NCBI GenBank assembly: GCA_038502055.1
Contig: JAXRKN010000030.1
Coordinates: 558,001 to 622,000 of the forward strand
Direction: 5' to 3'
From: Tanytarsus gracilentus
Lineage: Eukaryota; Arthropoda; Insecta; Diptera; Chironomidae
Length of the DNA stretch: 64,000 nt
The notes beneath the pieces are model-generated. The model was not told the DNA's origin and did no database searches. It saw only the letters and a list, made by a program, of their open reading frames with translations. Made by a program: the position numbers and the translations under genes. Below, one piece after another: positions 45,743 to 57,413 of this stretch. Each line of letters starts with the position of its first letter. The stretch's first letter is position 1.

Positions 45743-46068
45743 TCTTGAGGTTGCTGGAAAAAATAATAATTAAGTGAATTTTTTAAAAAGACTATTTTAG
45801 AAAATTTAATTTAGGGCGCTTGCTCCTAATTTCTTAGTAAACCAGAAAAATTAAATTTCAAACTGTAAATTAGCATTGATGGCACCAATGAAGTTCATCA
45901 AAAATACATTTTTCAAGAACCTTATTGGTTTATCTTTAATTTAAGACCTCTACTATAATTTAAATTGCTTCCTTCATGCTTAAAAATTGTGTTTCATTTT
46001 GCTCCTAATTTCTTAGTTGATGCTCTTAATTTAATTTTTTGGATGAATTTTAAAACTTTTATAACCAA

Positions 46069-46178
46069 CAGAGATGGGCAATTACAATTTAATAGAATAA
46101 AAATTAAATTACATTACAAAAATTAAATTCAATTAATTACATTTTCATTACAAATTTTTTATGAAATTGCTCTTCTCT
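46069..46178. mobile_element. Decayed hAT-like MITE, family 1
   Basis: Begins CAGAGATGGGCAATTACA, an exact consensus end. The right end is damaged (GAAATTGCTCTTCTCTT). No matching flanks. Confidence 0.6.
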
Positions 46179-47165
46179 TAAGCAATTTATTAAATTTAAT
46201 TCTAAAGTATTAAAAATCAACAGGTTTTAATATTTTCAAGAGAGAAAACACACTCAGATATTCTCTTTTTCTCTCTCTCTTATTCTCTTATTTATTTATG
46301 GGCGCGTTCGGAAGATCTCGATGAATGTAACTCATGAAATTGAATTTTAAAACACTTTACTTGGTGTTTTAGTAAATTTTATGGATTTTAGATCATTTTC
46401 ACACACCTTATAAACACTTTGAGAGTATTTTAAATTGTTAAATTAAATTTAGGACGGAAAAATCTTTTAAATAAATTTTACAACCAAACTGTTGCTTCTA
46501 CCACATGAAACTGAAAAAAAGATATACAAAGAGTGAGAGAAAATCTACAACACAAATACATTTATACTTCTCTCTCTATCTCTCTGTTGTTTATGTTGCG
46601 TAAAGTGATAATTTTTGAAAACATTCTTTTACAGCACGAGCGAGTTCAATGTTTTTCTTCTAAACATTTACTGGTGACTTAAAATTAAATTTATCAATCT
46701 GAAATATTTAAAATAAAAATAAAATATTTATTCCTTAAACTTTATTAAAATATTAAAAAATATATAGATATAAAAAAAATAATTTTGAAAATTAGAATTA
46801 TTCAATTTTTTTTCAAATAAACTATTGGATGGAAGCGCCTGAATTTTCCCTTAAATATTTACAAGAAATTTATGTTTTTGATCAATTATCTTTCTTCTTC
46901 TCTGTACACTTCAGAATGTTTAAAATTGAATTCAAAAAATCTAAATTTAAGTAGTGTCTGAACAACATCGTTGAGGTAGAAATTTGTCTCAATTTTATAG
47001 CGAGAATTTCAACATGAAGGGCTCAAATGCAATTTTTCAAACGCATTTAGTTTCTTAATTATAATTAAAATAAAATTTAAAAATCTTAAAAATTAAAGAA
47101 GATAAAAAAATCAGGAAAATTAAAATAAAATTTAGATATTTTTAAAAAAATTCAGTTGCAAATTT

Positions 47166-47310
47166 CAGAGATGGGCAATTACAAAAAATTATATGTAAAT
47201 TAATTTAAGTATGAAAATGTAATTAATTACATTAATTATGTATGAAAATTTAATTAATTCCTTTTAATTTTTTGTAATGCAATTTTTACTATGTAATTGC
47301 CCATCTCTGG
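47166..47310. mobile_element. hAT-like MITE, family 1
   Basis: 145 bp with both ends close to consensus: CAGAGATGGGCAATTACA and ATGTAATTGCCCATCTCTG. The best-preserved termini in the window, yet without matching octamer flanks. Confidence 0.8.
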
Positions 47311-47426
47311 TTTCCTTGAAAATTTCTATTAAAAAATTAAATTTAAAAAATCATTTAATTTTAATTAAAAAAGCGCAAATTAAAACTAAAAATTATGAAA
47401 ATTAAAATAATTAAAAATTACGAAAA

Positions 47427-49702
47427 TTAATTCCAATAAAAGCGATTCGGGTTGAATCCAATCAAATACGGCGTAATAAATCCACCTTTCAAATTGATGA
47501 ATCCCAAACCGCAAACTTCAAAAGGTGGATCAAAGACGATGTCGTCAGCGTTGAAATATGGAACTGTTTCCTGTCCAAAGTTGTCAGAATAACTTGAAGC
47601 CTCAAACTCGTAAATTTTTGCGTCATCGGCAGGCGACAATTGAGTTCGAAGCCAGTCGTCAAAGATGCGGAATGCAAAAACATTGTCTTTATTTCTCACG
47701 ATTTGAACACCTGAGTTTTTTTCAAAAATAATAAAAATCAATTAACTCAATGATTTTTGCCTACCTTTCAAGGTTTTTGTTTTGTCAGAAAATTTGAGTT
47801 CCTGGAGAGCAATTTTTCGCTGATCAAAGGTCACTATGTGGACATTTTCCTTCAGATCCTCTGGTTGGTCCATCCAATGAACTGAGCTCTTAGTGACGTA
47901 ACCATTTTCATCAAGTTTTCCAGCTTGAAGTTGCAAGAAAATTACACCATCAATTTTGTTGAAACGAACACCGGTGATTACACTGAGATAAATTAAAAAA
48001 GATGAATTTAAAATTTTGGAGTTAAGAACTTACCTTTCATTCTCAACTTCGACAATTCCAGCATACAAAAATCTCTCACTCAAAGTATGTTTCAGTTGAT
48101 CGCAAGTGCATTCGCAGATATCGCAGTTGTATCCGAGTGGCAAATATTTCCAAAAAGTGTTGTGACGATACTGTCGAAGGATTAATTATTTGATTAAATA
48201 TTTTCGAAAATTTTTCTTACCAATGTTGTGCCTTCACTCGCTCCATTTTTGTTCATACCGTGAATTTTTTTCGCATCATTCTGAAATTTTAGATTGCAAA
48301 ATTTTCCTTAAAATTAAATTAAAACTCACCGAGTAAAAAACTTCCAGTTCATTAATTGATCTGGTTTGACACTGCCGCAACTCTCCTTCGCATCCATTAT
48401 AAAAATATTCCTTTCGAGTGATCCAATCGCACTCAAAATCGCAAGAATCTCCATTGATGTTTTTCTCAGAATTCACCAAACGTTGAAACAAAATTTCGAA
48501 CTTGACAAAGTTTTGATTTTTTAACACTTTGAAGTTGGTAAAAGATTTATCTTTTAATTTGTCAATTGTTGCGTCGAAAAGTGTTTGATTGTAGTTCGAT
48601 GTCGAATAATGATGAAGAAGAGTTGCAGTGACAAATTTAGCGTTGAAAGGCGAATTAACTTGGTGATAGAAGAATTATTAATTAATGATCAAATTTCATT
48701 CGAAATAATTACAAACTCACCATCAAGTATTTCCGCGGCTTTCGCAAACAAAGCTTGTTCCTTAACCAAAGTCAAAAGAGCTCCAATGTAAAAGTCGTAA
48801 ACAGCCTTTTGTGGTGTTGTCTTTAAGTCATTAAAGTGTTTATGTTCTTCATTTGCTGCTTCTGAAATTGCATGCATGAAACTCTCTGTCAACACATAAT
48901 TCATCATCTTATCGCCATAATGTTCAATGAAATTCTCTAGCAAAAACTGTTCAAGTTTAGAATTTTCATTTTCCAGCATTGAGAGCAAATTTTCCATTTC
49001 ATTTTCGAGATTTTTAGCAGTGATCTTAAACGCTCTGCAGATTGAATTATTCATCGGAATATTTTCGAAGAAATTTGCGTAATGATTGAGGAAATAATTG
49101 AGTCGAGTGTAATCGAGCTCGTTGACGACATTGAAAGTGTGGTTGAGGAAATAACAAGCGTGCTTGATTGAGCTGAGAAATTTGAGAGTTTCGTTGTTGG
49201 CGTCAACTGTAAAAGTTTTTAAAAAATAAATTTCAAATCCTTATAAAAATCCAAAAGCAGTCAACGTATTTTTTTTATTCAAAACTTATTTCCAAATAAA
49301 GTTTAAATTTTAAAGATACGTTAAGAAAATTCCACGTAAATCTTTGTACCGTATTTTTAAAAATTTATTTTTTTTCTTTGACTGACATATTTTCTTGTTT
49401 TCTCAAGGATAAAAATATAATTTTAGTAAAAACTCACAATTTTCATGCTCAGGTGTCGGGAAAATGTTGGTTGTGTGTCCTGAACCTATTTCATCAAAGT
49501 CGATGATGTTGATTCCTCTCTTCCTTCGCCCTCCACCGCCATCATCCAAATCTTTTGAATAATCGTAGATTTTTTTCGAGATTTCACTTGTTACGAAAGA
49601 CTTTTCCTTAGTGACCACAATCAAGTCTTCACCATTAAAACGTGAAGCAGCAAAGACACGAACGAGAATCACCGACACGAAAAACGCGATGACGAACTTC
49701 AT
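47427..49702 (-). CDS. Large secreted protein, possibly insect DUF4803 family
   Basis: Seven exons: 49438-49702, 48721-49206, 48330-48658, 48221-48280, 48034-48170, 47765-47982 and 47427-47710, totalling 592 residues. A signal peptide (FVIAFFVSVILVRVFA) is followed by a possible proprotein-convertase site GGGGRRKR near residue 60, a long helical middle, and a C-terminal half with Cys clusters (CDFECDWITRK, YNCDICECTCDQL) and the block VITGVRFNKIDGVIFLQLQA, which recalls the uncharacterised insect secreted family DUF4803. That name is from memory of the motif and is tentative. The start is the only ATG giving a signal peptide. No enzyme motif was seen. Confidence 0.8.
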
Positions 49703-51743
49703 TTTTATCTAGAGATTAAAAAATGTATAAACTAATCAAAAAAAAGGAAATTCGAAGCTTCAACAAATAAATTTTGTTTAAATTTTTGACCCCTCTTGTT
49801 TATTTTAGCAAACTTAAAAGTTATTTGTGATCGAGTTTCATTTCCACGAAAGCATAATCATCGTCATTATTCACCGAGACATAAAAATGTATACAAAAAT
49901 AGTTTTTGTCGCCGATTGTTGGTGAATCATTTGAGAAATTGTGAAATAATTATGGATTATGATCAAAAATGTTAATTTTGAGTTAAATTCGTCGTCAAGT
50001 GAATTTAACTTTTTTACTGAAATATTTTTGACTTTAAATTGAGAATTTATTATTAACTAAAATTGTAATTCATTGGATTAAAAATCTCCTTAATAGACAA
50101 ATTGCAAGAAAATCATGCAATAATTATTCTTTGGATGCAAGTTGAATGAAAAACATGATTTTTGTTAGGGTTTGATTTTAAATTGTTAGATTAAGAAAAC
50201 CAAACTTTTAGTTAAAGTTTAAGTTGAAACTGGAACGATTAAATTCTGTCTGTTTTAATATAAAAAGGATGCATTGGAATTACAGCAACGGATGGGCGAC
50301 TTTTTGAAGTTTATGGACTGTAAAAACCTTAGAAATAAAATTTGGAATTAAAAATTTAGTTTGTAGAATGTAAAAAAAGAAAATTCAATTCCAGTGAACT
50401 CGCTAAATAAATGACGGCTAATTTCTTTGAATTTCCAATACATCAAAAAAGTTTCAAATTAAATTTAAATTTTCCTCTTAATTAAAACTTCTTTAGTTTT
50501 TCGACAAAATCTAAAACTGGCTAAAATTATTATTTAAAAATATTTAAATATTTAGAAAAAATGCAAAATCGATTGAAAAACTGGTTTTTAACATTTTGAC
50601 CACTTTGGAATTGAATTTGAATCGATTGAAAACTTTTTAACCACTCTGAATTTCAGCTCAAAGATTTTCGCTGAATTTTGAAAAGAAAATTTTTATGCTT
50701 TGAACTATTTTTTAATCTTCAATGAATTTTTTCTTCAACTTATTTAATCATTAAAAATCATTAAAACCCCCATTCATAATCACTTGTACTCACCAACTCG
50801 ATTCAACTTCAATAATTATTTTTATTCACAAATTAATTCACCACAAATATTTTATTTCTGATGGGAGAAATCAATTTCAAGGTTAATTTGGACGGAGATT
50901 AATTTTTAAATTTTCAATATGAGTATTTTTTTTTTATTAATTTTATTTGAAATTAAAAATTTTTAATACTAATCTTTATAAAAAATAAATTTTTAATGTG
51001 AGATTTATAATATATTTTAATTTTTTTTTATTTATTAATTATTATTTAAAATTAAAATTTTTAATGCTCACATGCTCCTTAGAGTCAAAAATGATTTTTA
51101 AGTTATTAAAAAAATAAAAATGATGAGTAAAATATTAATTTTTTTTTTATCTATTTCTTCATTGAGATTAATTGAATTTAGAAATTAAAAATAATTATTA
51201 AGTGACTCACATGCTCCCTTAGAGTCCAAAAAGATAATTTTTAAGTGTGAGAGCACTTAAAAAAAATAAAAATCGATCGAGTAAAATAAATTAAAATTGT
51301 CTATTTTTTCTCTATTGTCTTCATTGAGCATTAATTAGAATTTAGAAATTAAAAAAATAATTAGTTAAGTGACTCACATGCTCCCTTAGAGTCCAAAAAG
51401 ATGAAATTTTTAAGTGTGAGAGCACTTACGAGAACTTGTCGAGAACTGTGACGAAATCTGAATGAGCACGAGATTTTATTCTTTGACGTCTTTGAAGATC
51501 CGAGTGATACCGAAAATTTCCCCTCATTATTTTAGTCTCGAAATGTAACAAAAATGCTCGAGGGGATTTTGGGATGCAAAAAACTCTAAGATGCCAAATT
51601 AAAACTTGTAAATTTCTTAAAATTTCTTTAACAAAAAATTAAATGAAATTTTATTTTTAATAAAAAAAAATTTATTCAATTTATCAACAATTAACAATTT
51701 TTTAACCAATTTATCGACAATCAACAATTAATCGACAATTTTT
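49703..51743. other. Intergenic region with a palindromic tandem repeat
   Basis: No gene seen in 2 kb of AT-rich DNA. Upstream of the secreted-protein gene. The only structure is the tandem repeat at 51067-51428. Less AT-rich sequence at 51430-51570 could be a promoter or leader exon. Confidence 0.45.
51067..51428. repeat. Three-copy tandem repeat with hairpin-forming core
   Basis: CTCACATGCTCCCTTAGAGT recurs at about 51067 (one base shorter), 51206 and 51373, so the periods are about 139 and 167 bp. In copies 2 and 3 the core is bounded by TAAGTGACTCACA and TGTGAGAGCACTTA, an inverted pair that can fold into a hairpin of about 70 bp. This could be a small inverted-repeat element amplified in tandem. 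Confidence 0.7.
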
Positions 51744-52443
51744 CTACCAGTCTTTTTTGCCTCCGTCCTCTCCGTGGCTTGATTGTGACACATGATGTTG
51801 ATGCTCTTCAGTGTGTTGTGGCTCGTGGTGAATCTAAAGACAAAAATTTTAATTTACTTTCGAATTTTTTTTAAATTTTAAAAACTTACTGGAACGGTCA
51901 CAATATGTGGCTTTAAAACGACTGGGTATGGAACTTTGACTGAGAATAACGAATAAAAATAAATTAAATTTAACAGTTTTAATTTTATTTAAAAATATTC
52001 TTACCGGCGTAATGAACTGGATATGGAACTAAAAAAATTCATTAAAATATTTTTTCATAATTTTATTTTTAATTTTTCAAACCTTTAATTTCCTTCAAAA
52101 CTGGCACCTCAATTTTCTTGTAGACTGGATACTTTTCAACGTGATGATGATGGATGGTGTGAATTTTGTATGGAATGTCAACTTTAACGGTTTCATGATG
52201 ACTTTAAAAAGTTAATTTTTTTTATTAAAATTTTGTGTTAATTTAAATTAATTTTTGACCGGATAATTCACACTCACCTTTCACCACCGCCACCACAAAA
52301 AACAGCTTCTGCCATCATCGCAAGAATCAGAAATGATGAAATAACAAAAATCTACAAAAAAGTTAAATTTTTACAAGAAATTTATTATTTATAATTTAAT
52401 TTAAATTTTTTTAAAAAGTTCTTACATCAAACTTAAAAGCCAT
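51744..52443 (-). CDS. Small secreted VPYPV/His-rich protein (cuticular-like)
   Basis: Six short exons: 52426-52443, 52278-52351, 52083-52201, 52005-52028, 51890-51939 and 51744-51833, giving 124 residues in one exact frame. The signal peptide spans the first intron (MAFKFD + IFVISSFLILAMMAEA). The mature part has VKVDIPYKIHTIHHHHVEKY, then VPVLKEIKVPYPVHYAVKVP and YPVV, repeats typical of insect VPYPV-type structural proteins of cuticle or other extracellular matrix, and ends in a His/Glu-rich tail. Because the exons are tiny (24 and 50 bp) it would be missed by simple frame searches. Role inferred from composition only. Confidence 0.82.
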
Positions 52444-53415
52444 TTTTGATTTATTTTCCAAGAGAACAAACTTCACTTATCGAAATGAAATTGAAATGTG
52501 AATGAATTTGAAAGAAATGCTTTCGATTTTATAGGAAAGAAAATATTTGAGCGAAATAAGATGAAATTTTTTTTGTGGTTCATTTGCAAAATTTTCCTCT
52601 CACTTTTAAATGCGAAACAAATTTGCATTGCTCGTTAAATGATTGACGGTGTGTTAGATCATTCAACTGACTGTAATTAGATTGTTAAAAGGTAATTAAA
52701 AGTAATAACAAACAGTCATCTAACTTAAAGTAAAATTAAGTAAAGGAATTATGAGAGAAAGTTTATGATTGATTTTTTTAAATTTTAGAATTTTTAATGA
52801 AGAATTGTAAAACAATTTTGATTGATTTTGTTTGACAAAAATTCTAATTTTTTAATATTACCTAATACATTATGAAAATATTTAAGTGAGCTCAAAAAAT
52901 CTCGCTTTCAACTTTGTTTCATTGTATAACGATGAGAAACGAACATGAAAATGTAAAAAATATATTTTGGCTTCAAAAATGTCTTAAGCAAGTTTTTTTT
53001 TATTTAACAAAAGCTTTTCTAAGATTCTAAAATTTAATTTGATAATTTTTTTTTTTTGCAAGAAGTTTCAAGCCAGAGATGGGCAGTTACAAATAATTAC
53101 ATGTGATGTGATTTAGTTATGGATAATTAAATTAATTTTGGATAAAAAAGTAATTAATTAAATTAAATTTTTTCTAATGTAATTGCCCATCTCTGATCAA
53201 GCCCTAAAAAATTCAAGTTCATGGAACTCTCTCTTAACTTCTCCACGACCTATCCTAAGACATTTTTCACTCAAATTTTTCGACAATTTTTCTCTCTCTC
53301 CCATTGCATCAACTAAAAGACTTTAACAAACCAGTTTTGTTCCACACCGAAAATTTCTCTCTCTTCATCTTCACTCGCTTTCAGCTGATTCAACAGTCTT
53401 CGTGAATCAATCGAC
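52444..53415. other. Divergent spacer with MITE
   Basis: Promoter regions of the VPYPV gene (-) and the ELOVL-like gene (+), separated by a family 1 MITE. The leader just before 53416 (ACTCGCTTTCAGCTGATTC) looks transcribed. No coding sequence. Confidence 0.5.
53074..53195. mobile_element. hAT-like MITE, family 1
   Basis: 122 bp, beginning CAGAGATGGGCAGTTACA and ending AATTGCCCATCTCTG. The left flank ends TTCAAGCC (overlapping the first C) and the right flank begins ATCAAGCC, consistent with a slightly altered 8-bp duplication. Confidence 0.82.
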
Positions 53416-55049
53416 ATGAACAGTTCGAAAAGTTTACTCGAGTATTACGAGCTATTTTATCAGTATGCCGATCCACGAATACGCGATTACCCGCTCATGG
53501 GCTATCCGCACTGGGTGATTTTGACCTTTGGATTTTATCTCATCCTAGCCACCGTCATCCTCCCCCGATACATGAGACATCGAAAGCCAATCGACCTTCA
53601 AAAGTACACGCTTTATCTCGACGGAATTTTACTCGCGGTCGCTTTCTTCTACTTCATGCTCGGCTGCTACGGATGGTTCTTCTTGTACAATCTCTTCTGT
53701 CAACCATTAGACACGTCTGACACTTGGGAAGCTCGCATGACAGTTCGAATCTCTTACTCATTTCTACTCACAAAATACATCTACGTCATTCATCACTTGC
53801 CGTTTGTGCTCAGCAAAAAGAAAAGTCCATTGATAAATTATTTACTCGTGCATCATGTCTCATTTCCAATTATGGTTTGGACGATTATAAATTTCTATCC
53901 CGGAGGTCACGCAACATTCGCGGGTTTCATCAATGCAGCGACTCACGTCATGTTGTTCGGCATGAAATTTCTTGTGATAATTTTTCCGAGTGCAAAGTTG
54001 TGGAGGAGACAATTTCATTTTGGCGTTCATGTGAGTGTTGCTAAATTTTTTAAATTACATGCTAGAGCTTTTGAAAATCCCGGGATGTCAAATTTCGGAA
54101 TCCCGGGACTGAAAAACTGTCCGGGATTTCCCGAGAAAAGTTACAATAAATAAAATTTATTGTTTAAAAAAAACTTAATCAACCGATCCCGGGATCCCGT
54201 TGGAAACCTCTAATTACATCTCTGAGAAATTAACAAAATCTCCTCTTACCCCTATTTAAATTTTTTTACTCATCACAAAAAGATTTACTCTTGTTTACTT
54301 CGCTAATTTTGGCTTGTTTCAAAAACTAACAAAAAAGCGTGTGACATCACAAAATTCCGCTAATTTTTCATAAGGAAACAAAATCGAATATTTTCATTCA
54401 ATTTTATCTTAAACATGCGTTGACGACAACCTTCACGATTTCCATACTAGCAAGTTGAGATTTTTATACGCTTGGAAGATGGTCAAAATGATAGTCTAGT
54501 TAACCTTGTTGAAGGTGCATGACATTGAGTCAATCAAGTTTAGGGATTTTAACTTTTAAATAAATCAATCAATTTTTTACATAATTTTTCAATGTTTTAC
54601 ACAAGAAAAAGTAAGAAAAATTGTTTCATAAATCTCAACTCAAAATTACATAATTTTTTTTTCCGTATTTTTGGCGAACGAAATCGTTTACCCAAAAAAA
54701 AATAATCTCGCACAAAAAACAAGTTTCAAAGAGTTAATCATCGTAAAAAAATAAAATTTTCACCGCGGATGATCGCGGTTTGCAAGTTAAACCTTGCGGG
54801 AGATTATGAAATTTTTTACTCATGTCGAAAATTATTTTTCAGGTCTTCCAATTTTCCTCCGTTTTCCTCCACACAGTGCAGATGTTCTGGACAAATACTT
54901 GTGGCGTTCCGATGATGCTCATTTACGTGGAAATTATCGGTGCCCTCATCATGGCATCGTTTTACTTCTTCTTCATTGTCCGACGAAAAGACTCAACCGA
55001 CATCTGGAACGCGAAAGACCGTCAGAGAAACATCGTCGAGTCATGCTAA
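53416..55049 (+). CDS. ELOVL-like protein with degenerate catalytic motifs
   Basis: Exons 53416-54030 and 54843-55049 give 273 residues, the normal size for ELOVL fatty-acid elongases, which condense acyl-CoA with malonyl-CoA in the ER. The overall pattern fits: N-terminal DPR...PLMGYPHWVILTFGFYL, several TM segments and a positively charged C-terminus. Key motifs differ: the HxxHH box reads LLVHH, KxxExxDT reads KYIYVIHH, and the downstream NxxxHxxMY box reads NAATHVMLFGM. Loss of the first box His and of the Glu/Asp suggests that condensing activity is lost or altered. The 812-bp intron contains a TCCCGGG-family element. Confidence 0.85.
54063..54212. mobile_element. TCCCGGG-family MITE (family 4)
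   Basis: About 150 bp, beginning TAGAGCTTTTGAAAATCCCG and ending GATCCCGTTGGAAACCTCTA, an inverted repeat with internal CCCGGGA palindromes. Flanks are ATTACATG and ATTACATC (7 of 8). The most complete of several copies in this window; others lie at 22524, 34930, 58024 and 59226. Confidence 0.75.
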
Positions 55050-57413
55050 CTTGAGAGAGCTGCGAAATGTGTGAAGACTTTATGTAAATATTTGATTTAT
55101 TTGTGAAACTTGTGAGTGAGTGAGAAAAATGCGCCAAGAAGGATTTGAGTGCCGAATAAAGCAAATGTAGCCAATAGTGTTAAGCAATAATTGAAAAATA
55201 ATGAAGTAATGAGTTTTTTTTGAGCATTTCAAGCTGTGAATGGTGAAAGAGACAAAAAATTTATCAATTGATTCAAAAACTTTTGTTACTCAACATTTTA
55301 AGCAAAAATTAAACTCTTTCGTAACTTTATTATGAACCAAAGTTGCTAATTTGAAGATGAAAAAGTTATGATGAATAAAATTTATTGTTTTTTTTTTAAA
55401 AAAAAAACTTTAATTAGAGCAATTGCGTCTAAGTCAGTGAAGTGATTTATGTAAGATGAATAAAAAATTGCCTTGGCTTTCGACTAAAAAAATTGTTTAT
55501 TTTTAAATAAAAATTTTTGAAATTGTGAATTAAAAAGATTGATGATAAACTTGAAAATTTTTGATGAATAAAAAATTGTTGAAAATTTTTTTTTTCATAA
55601 ATAAAAAATTTTATTTGAAATTTATAAAAAATAATTTTACACGCAAAAAAATAAATTTATTTAAAGACGCAAATTGTTGTTCGAAAGTTCGTCAAAAATT
55701 GAGTAAAAATTTTTGAATAAATTTAATAAAACTTGGAATTTAAAAATTTAAAGATTTTTAAAAAAAGTTATTTATTTATTTATTTTATTTAGTCAATTTC
55801 AAAAATAGAAAAATTAAATTTTATTTTTATCAAGTATTTTAATTTTAATTAAAGTATTATAATTCTGAAATTTTTTATTTTAATACATTTTAACTCACTT
55901 CAGGTGAGTCACCTGCCATTGAGTGCTCAGTACTTTACAAATTTTTCTACACAATCATTCCGAACTTCACCTTCAAACCTTCTCTTTCAGTCTCCAAGCC
56001 AACATATTGTCTTATTTTTATTAAAAGATTTTTTTCAAGCATTTTTATAAAGCTTTAACATTTCTCTCTCTCTCTCGTCGACTCGTTGAAGATTTTCTCG
56101 CTCTTTTTAATCTTTCATCACTTAACTCTCGCGCATCTCGTGTGAGACGGCCTTGAACTATATTTTTTTGTCTCTTTTGTTTACATTTTTTTAGTAAGAT
56201 AATGAACTTTGGTTGACTTCGAAGGTTAATTGAGGTTGAGCTATTTTAGAATTGTTTAGAAAGTATTTAATCTATTTTATGAATTTTTTGCAAAAAAATA
56301 AAATTTAAATTAGCAAAAAATTATTTTTTTAAGAGTTTGGCGGGAAATTAAATCCAGGACTATTATCAGATTTATAAATTTTAAACTCAAAAAAATCGAA
56401 TGCTCTCAACAACGGAAGAAGTGCCATGAAATGATTCGAGCTGGAAAAAAAAATTTATGATTTTGTTCGAAAATTAATGAAACATGCTTGAAATTTTTTT
56501 TACAATTTTAAACTATAAGAGAACAAATAAGAAAGTGGAATTTGTTTATGATACATAAAATTATTTGCAGCATAAATTCTGAAGTTTGAATAAAAGTTTA
56601 AATTTTTTCCAAGTGCTGAAAACTTTAATTTTTAAATGATGAATTTTTACGCTCCTGTTTTTTATTTCTTTTGGTTATTTTTATGTTATTTTCATAATTT
56701 TTTTTCTATACAAACATTTAAATTGTTTGGGAACTTCGTTGAATATTTCGGAAGTTCTTAACTACACATACAATTTTATCTTGCACATTTGAAATCTCAT
56801 AAGTTCTATTTCTAAAATAATTTTACAGCATTTTATTGGATTTTTAGTTTTTTTGAGATATTTTTTTTATGGGATGGTAAATTTAATTAAAAAATTGCAA
56901 TTTTACTTTCATTCGTTATTCAGTGAACCAAGAAAGTTATTAAGAAATTTTAAAAAAATATTGACAAAAAAAAAATTTAAAATTAGAATGAAAATATGAA
57001 AATTATTTTTAATATTTTTCTCACAAAAATTTTTCATTTTATTTTATTTAATTTAATTTTTTTAAATAAAAATTTGAAATAAAAAGAAATTAATGAAATT
57101 AATTTGAATAAAAAAATTATACTCTAAATTTTTACTTAATAAATTATGGACAGACATAGAAAATGTACAAAAATTAGTTTAAAATAAGTTAAAACACTAA
57201 ATTTAAATTATTTTTCAACATAAAAATTGTAAATTGTGTCAAAATAAATTTTCGAGTTTTTCTAATTTATGAGATTTAATTTTTGAGTCAAACAGAATTT
57301 TACGGAATCTTAAAAACTTAAAATTAAAATTTTCATAATTTATGGCGACTCCCTATAAAAGTTTTTAATATTTTTTTCTCTACCTGAATACTTAATTTTA
57401 AGAAAGAGAATTT
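55050..57413. other. Intergenic region, no gene seen
   Basis: Convergent 3' flanks of the ELOVL-like gene and clathrin light chain plus about 2 kb of AT-rich DNA. A short palindromic GGTGAGTCACC lies near 55912 and less AT-rich, CT-rich sequence near 56060-56160. No frame or splice pattern convinced me. Confidence 0.45.

Larger units (their letters stand above)
45743..47426. other. Intergenic region with MITEs and repeated motifs
   Basis: No gene seen. Contains a direct repeat TTGCTCCTAATTTCTTAGT at about 45829 and 46000 (about 170 bp apart), a decayed family 1 MITE (46069-46178), CT-rich stretches around 46265-46290 and 46570-46590, and a complete family 1 MITE (47166-47310). Confidence 0.5.
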
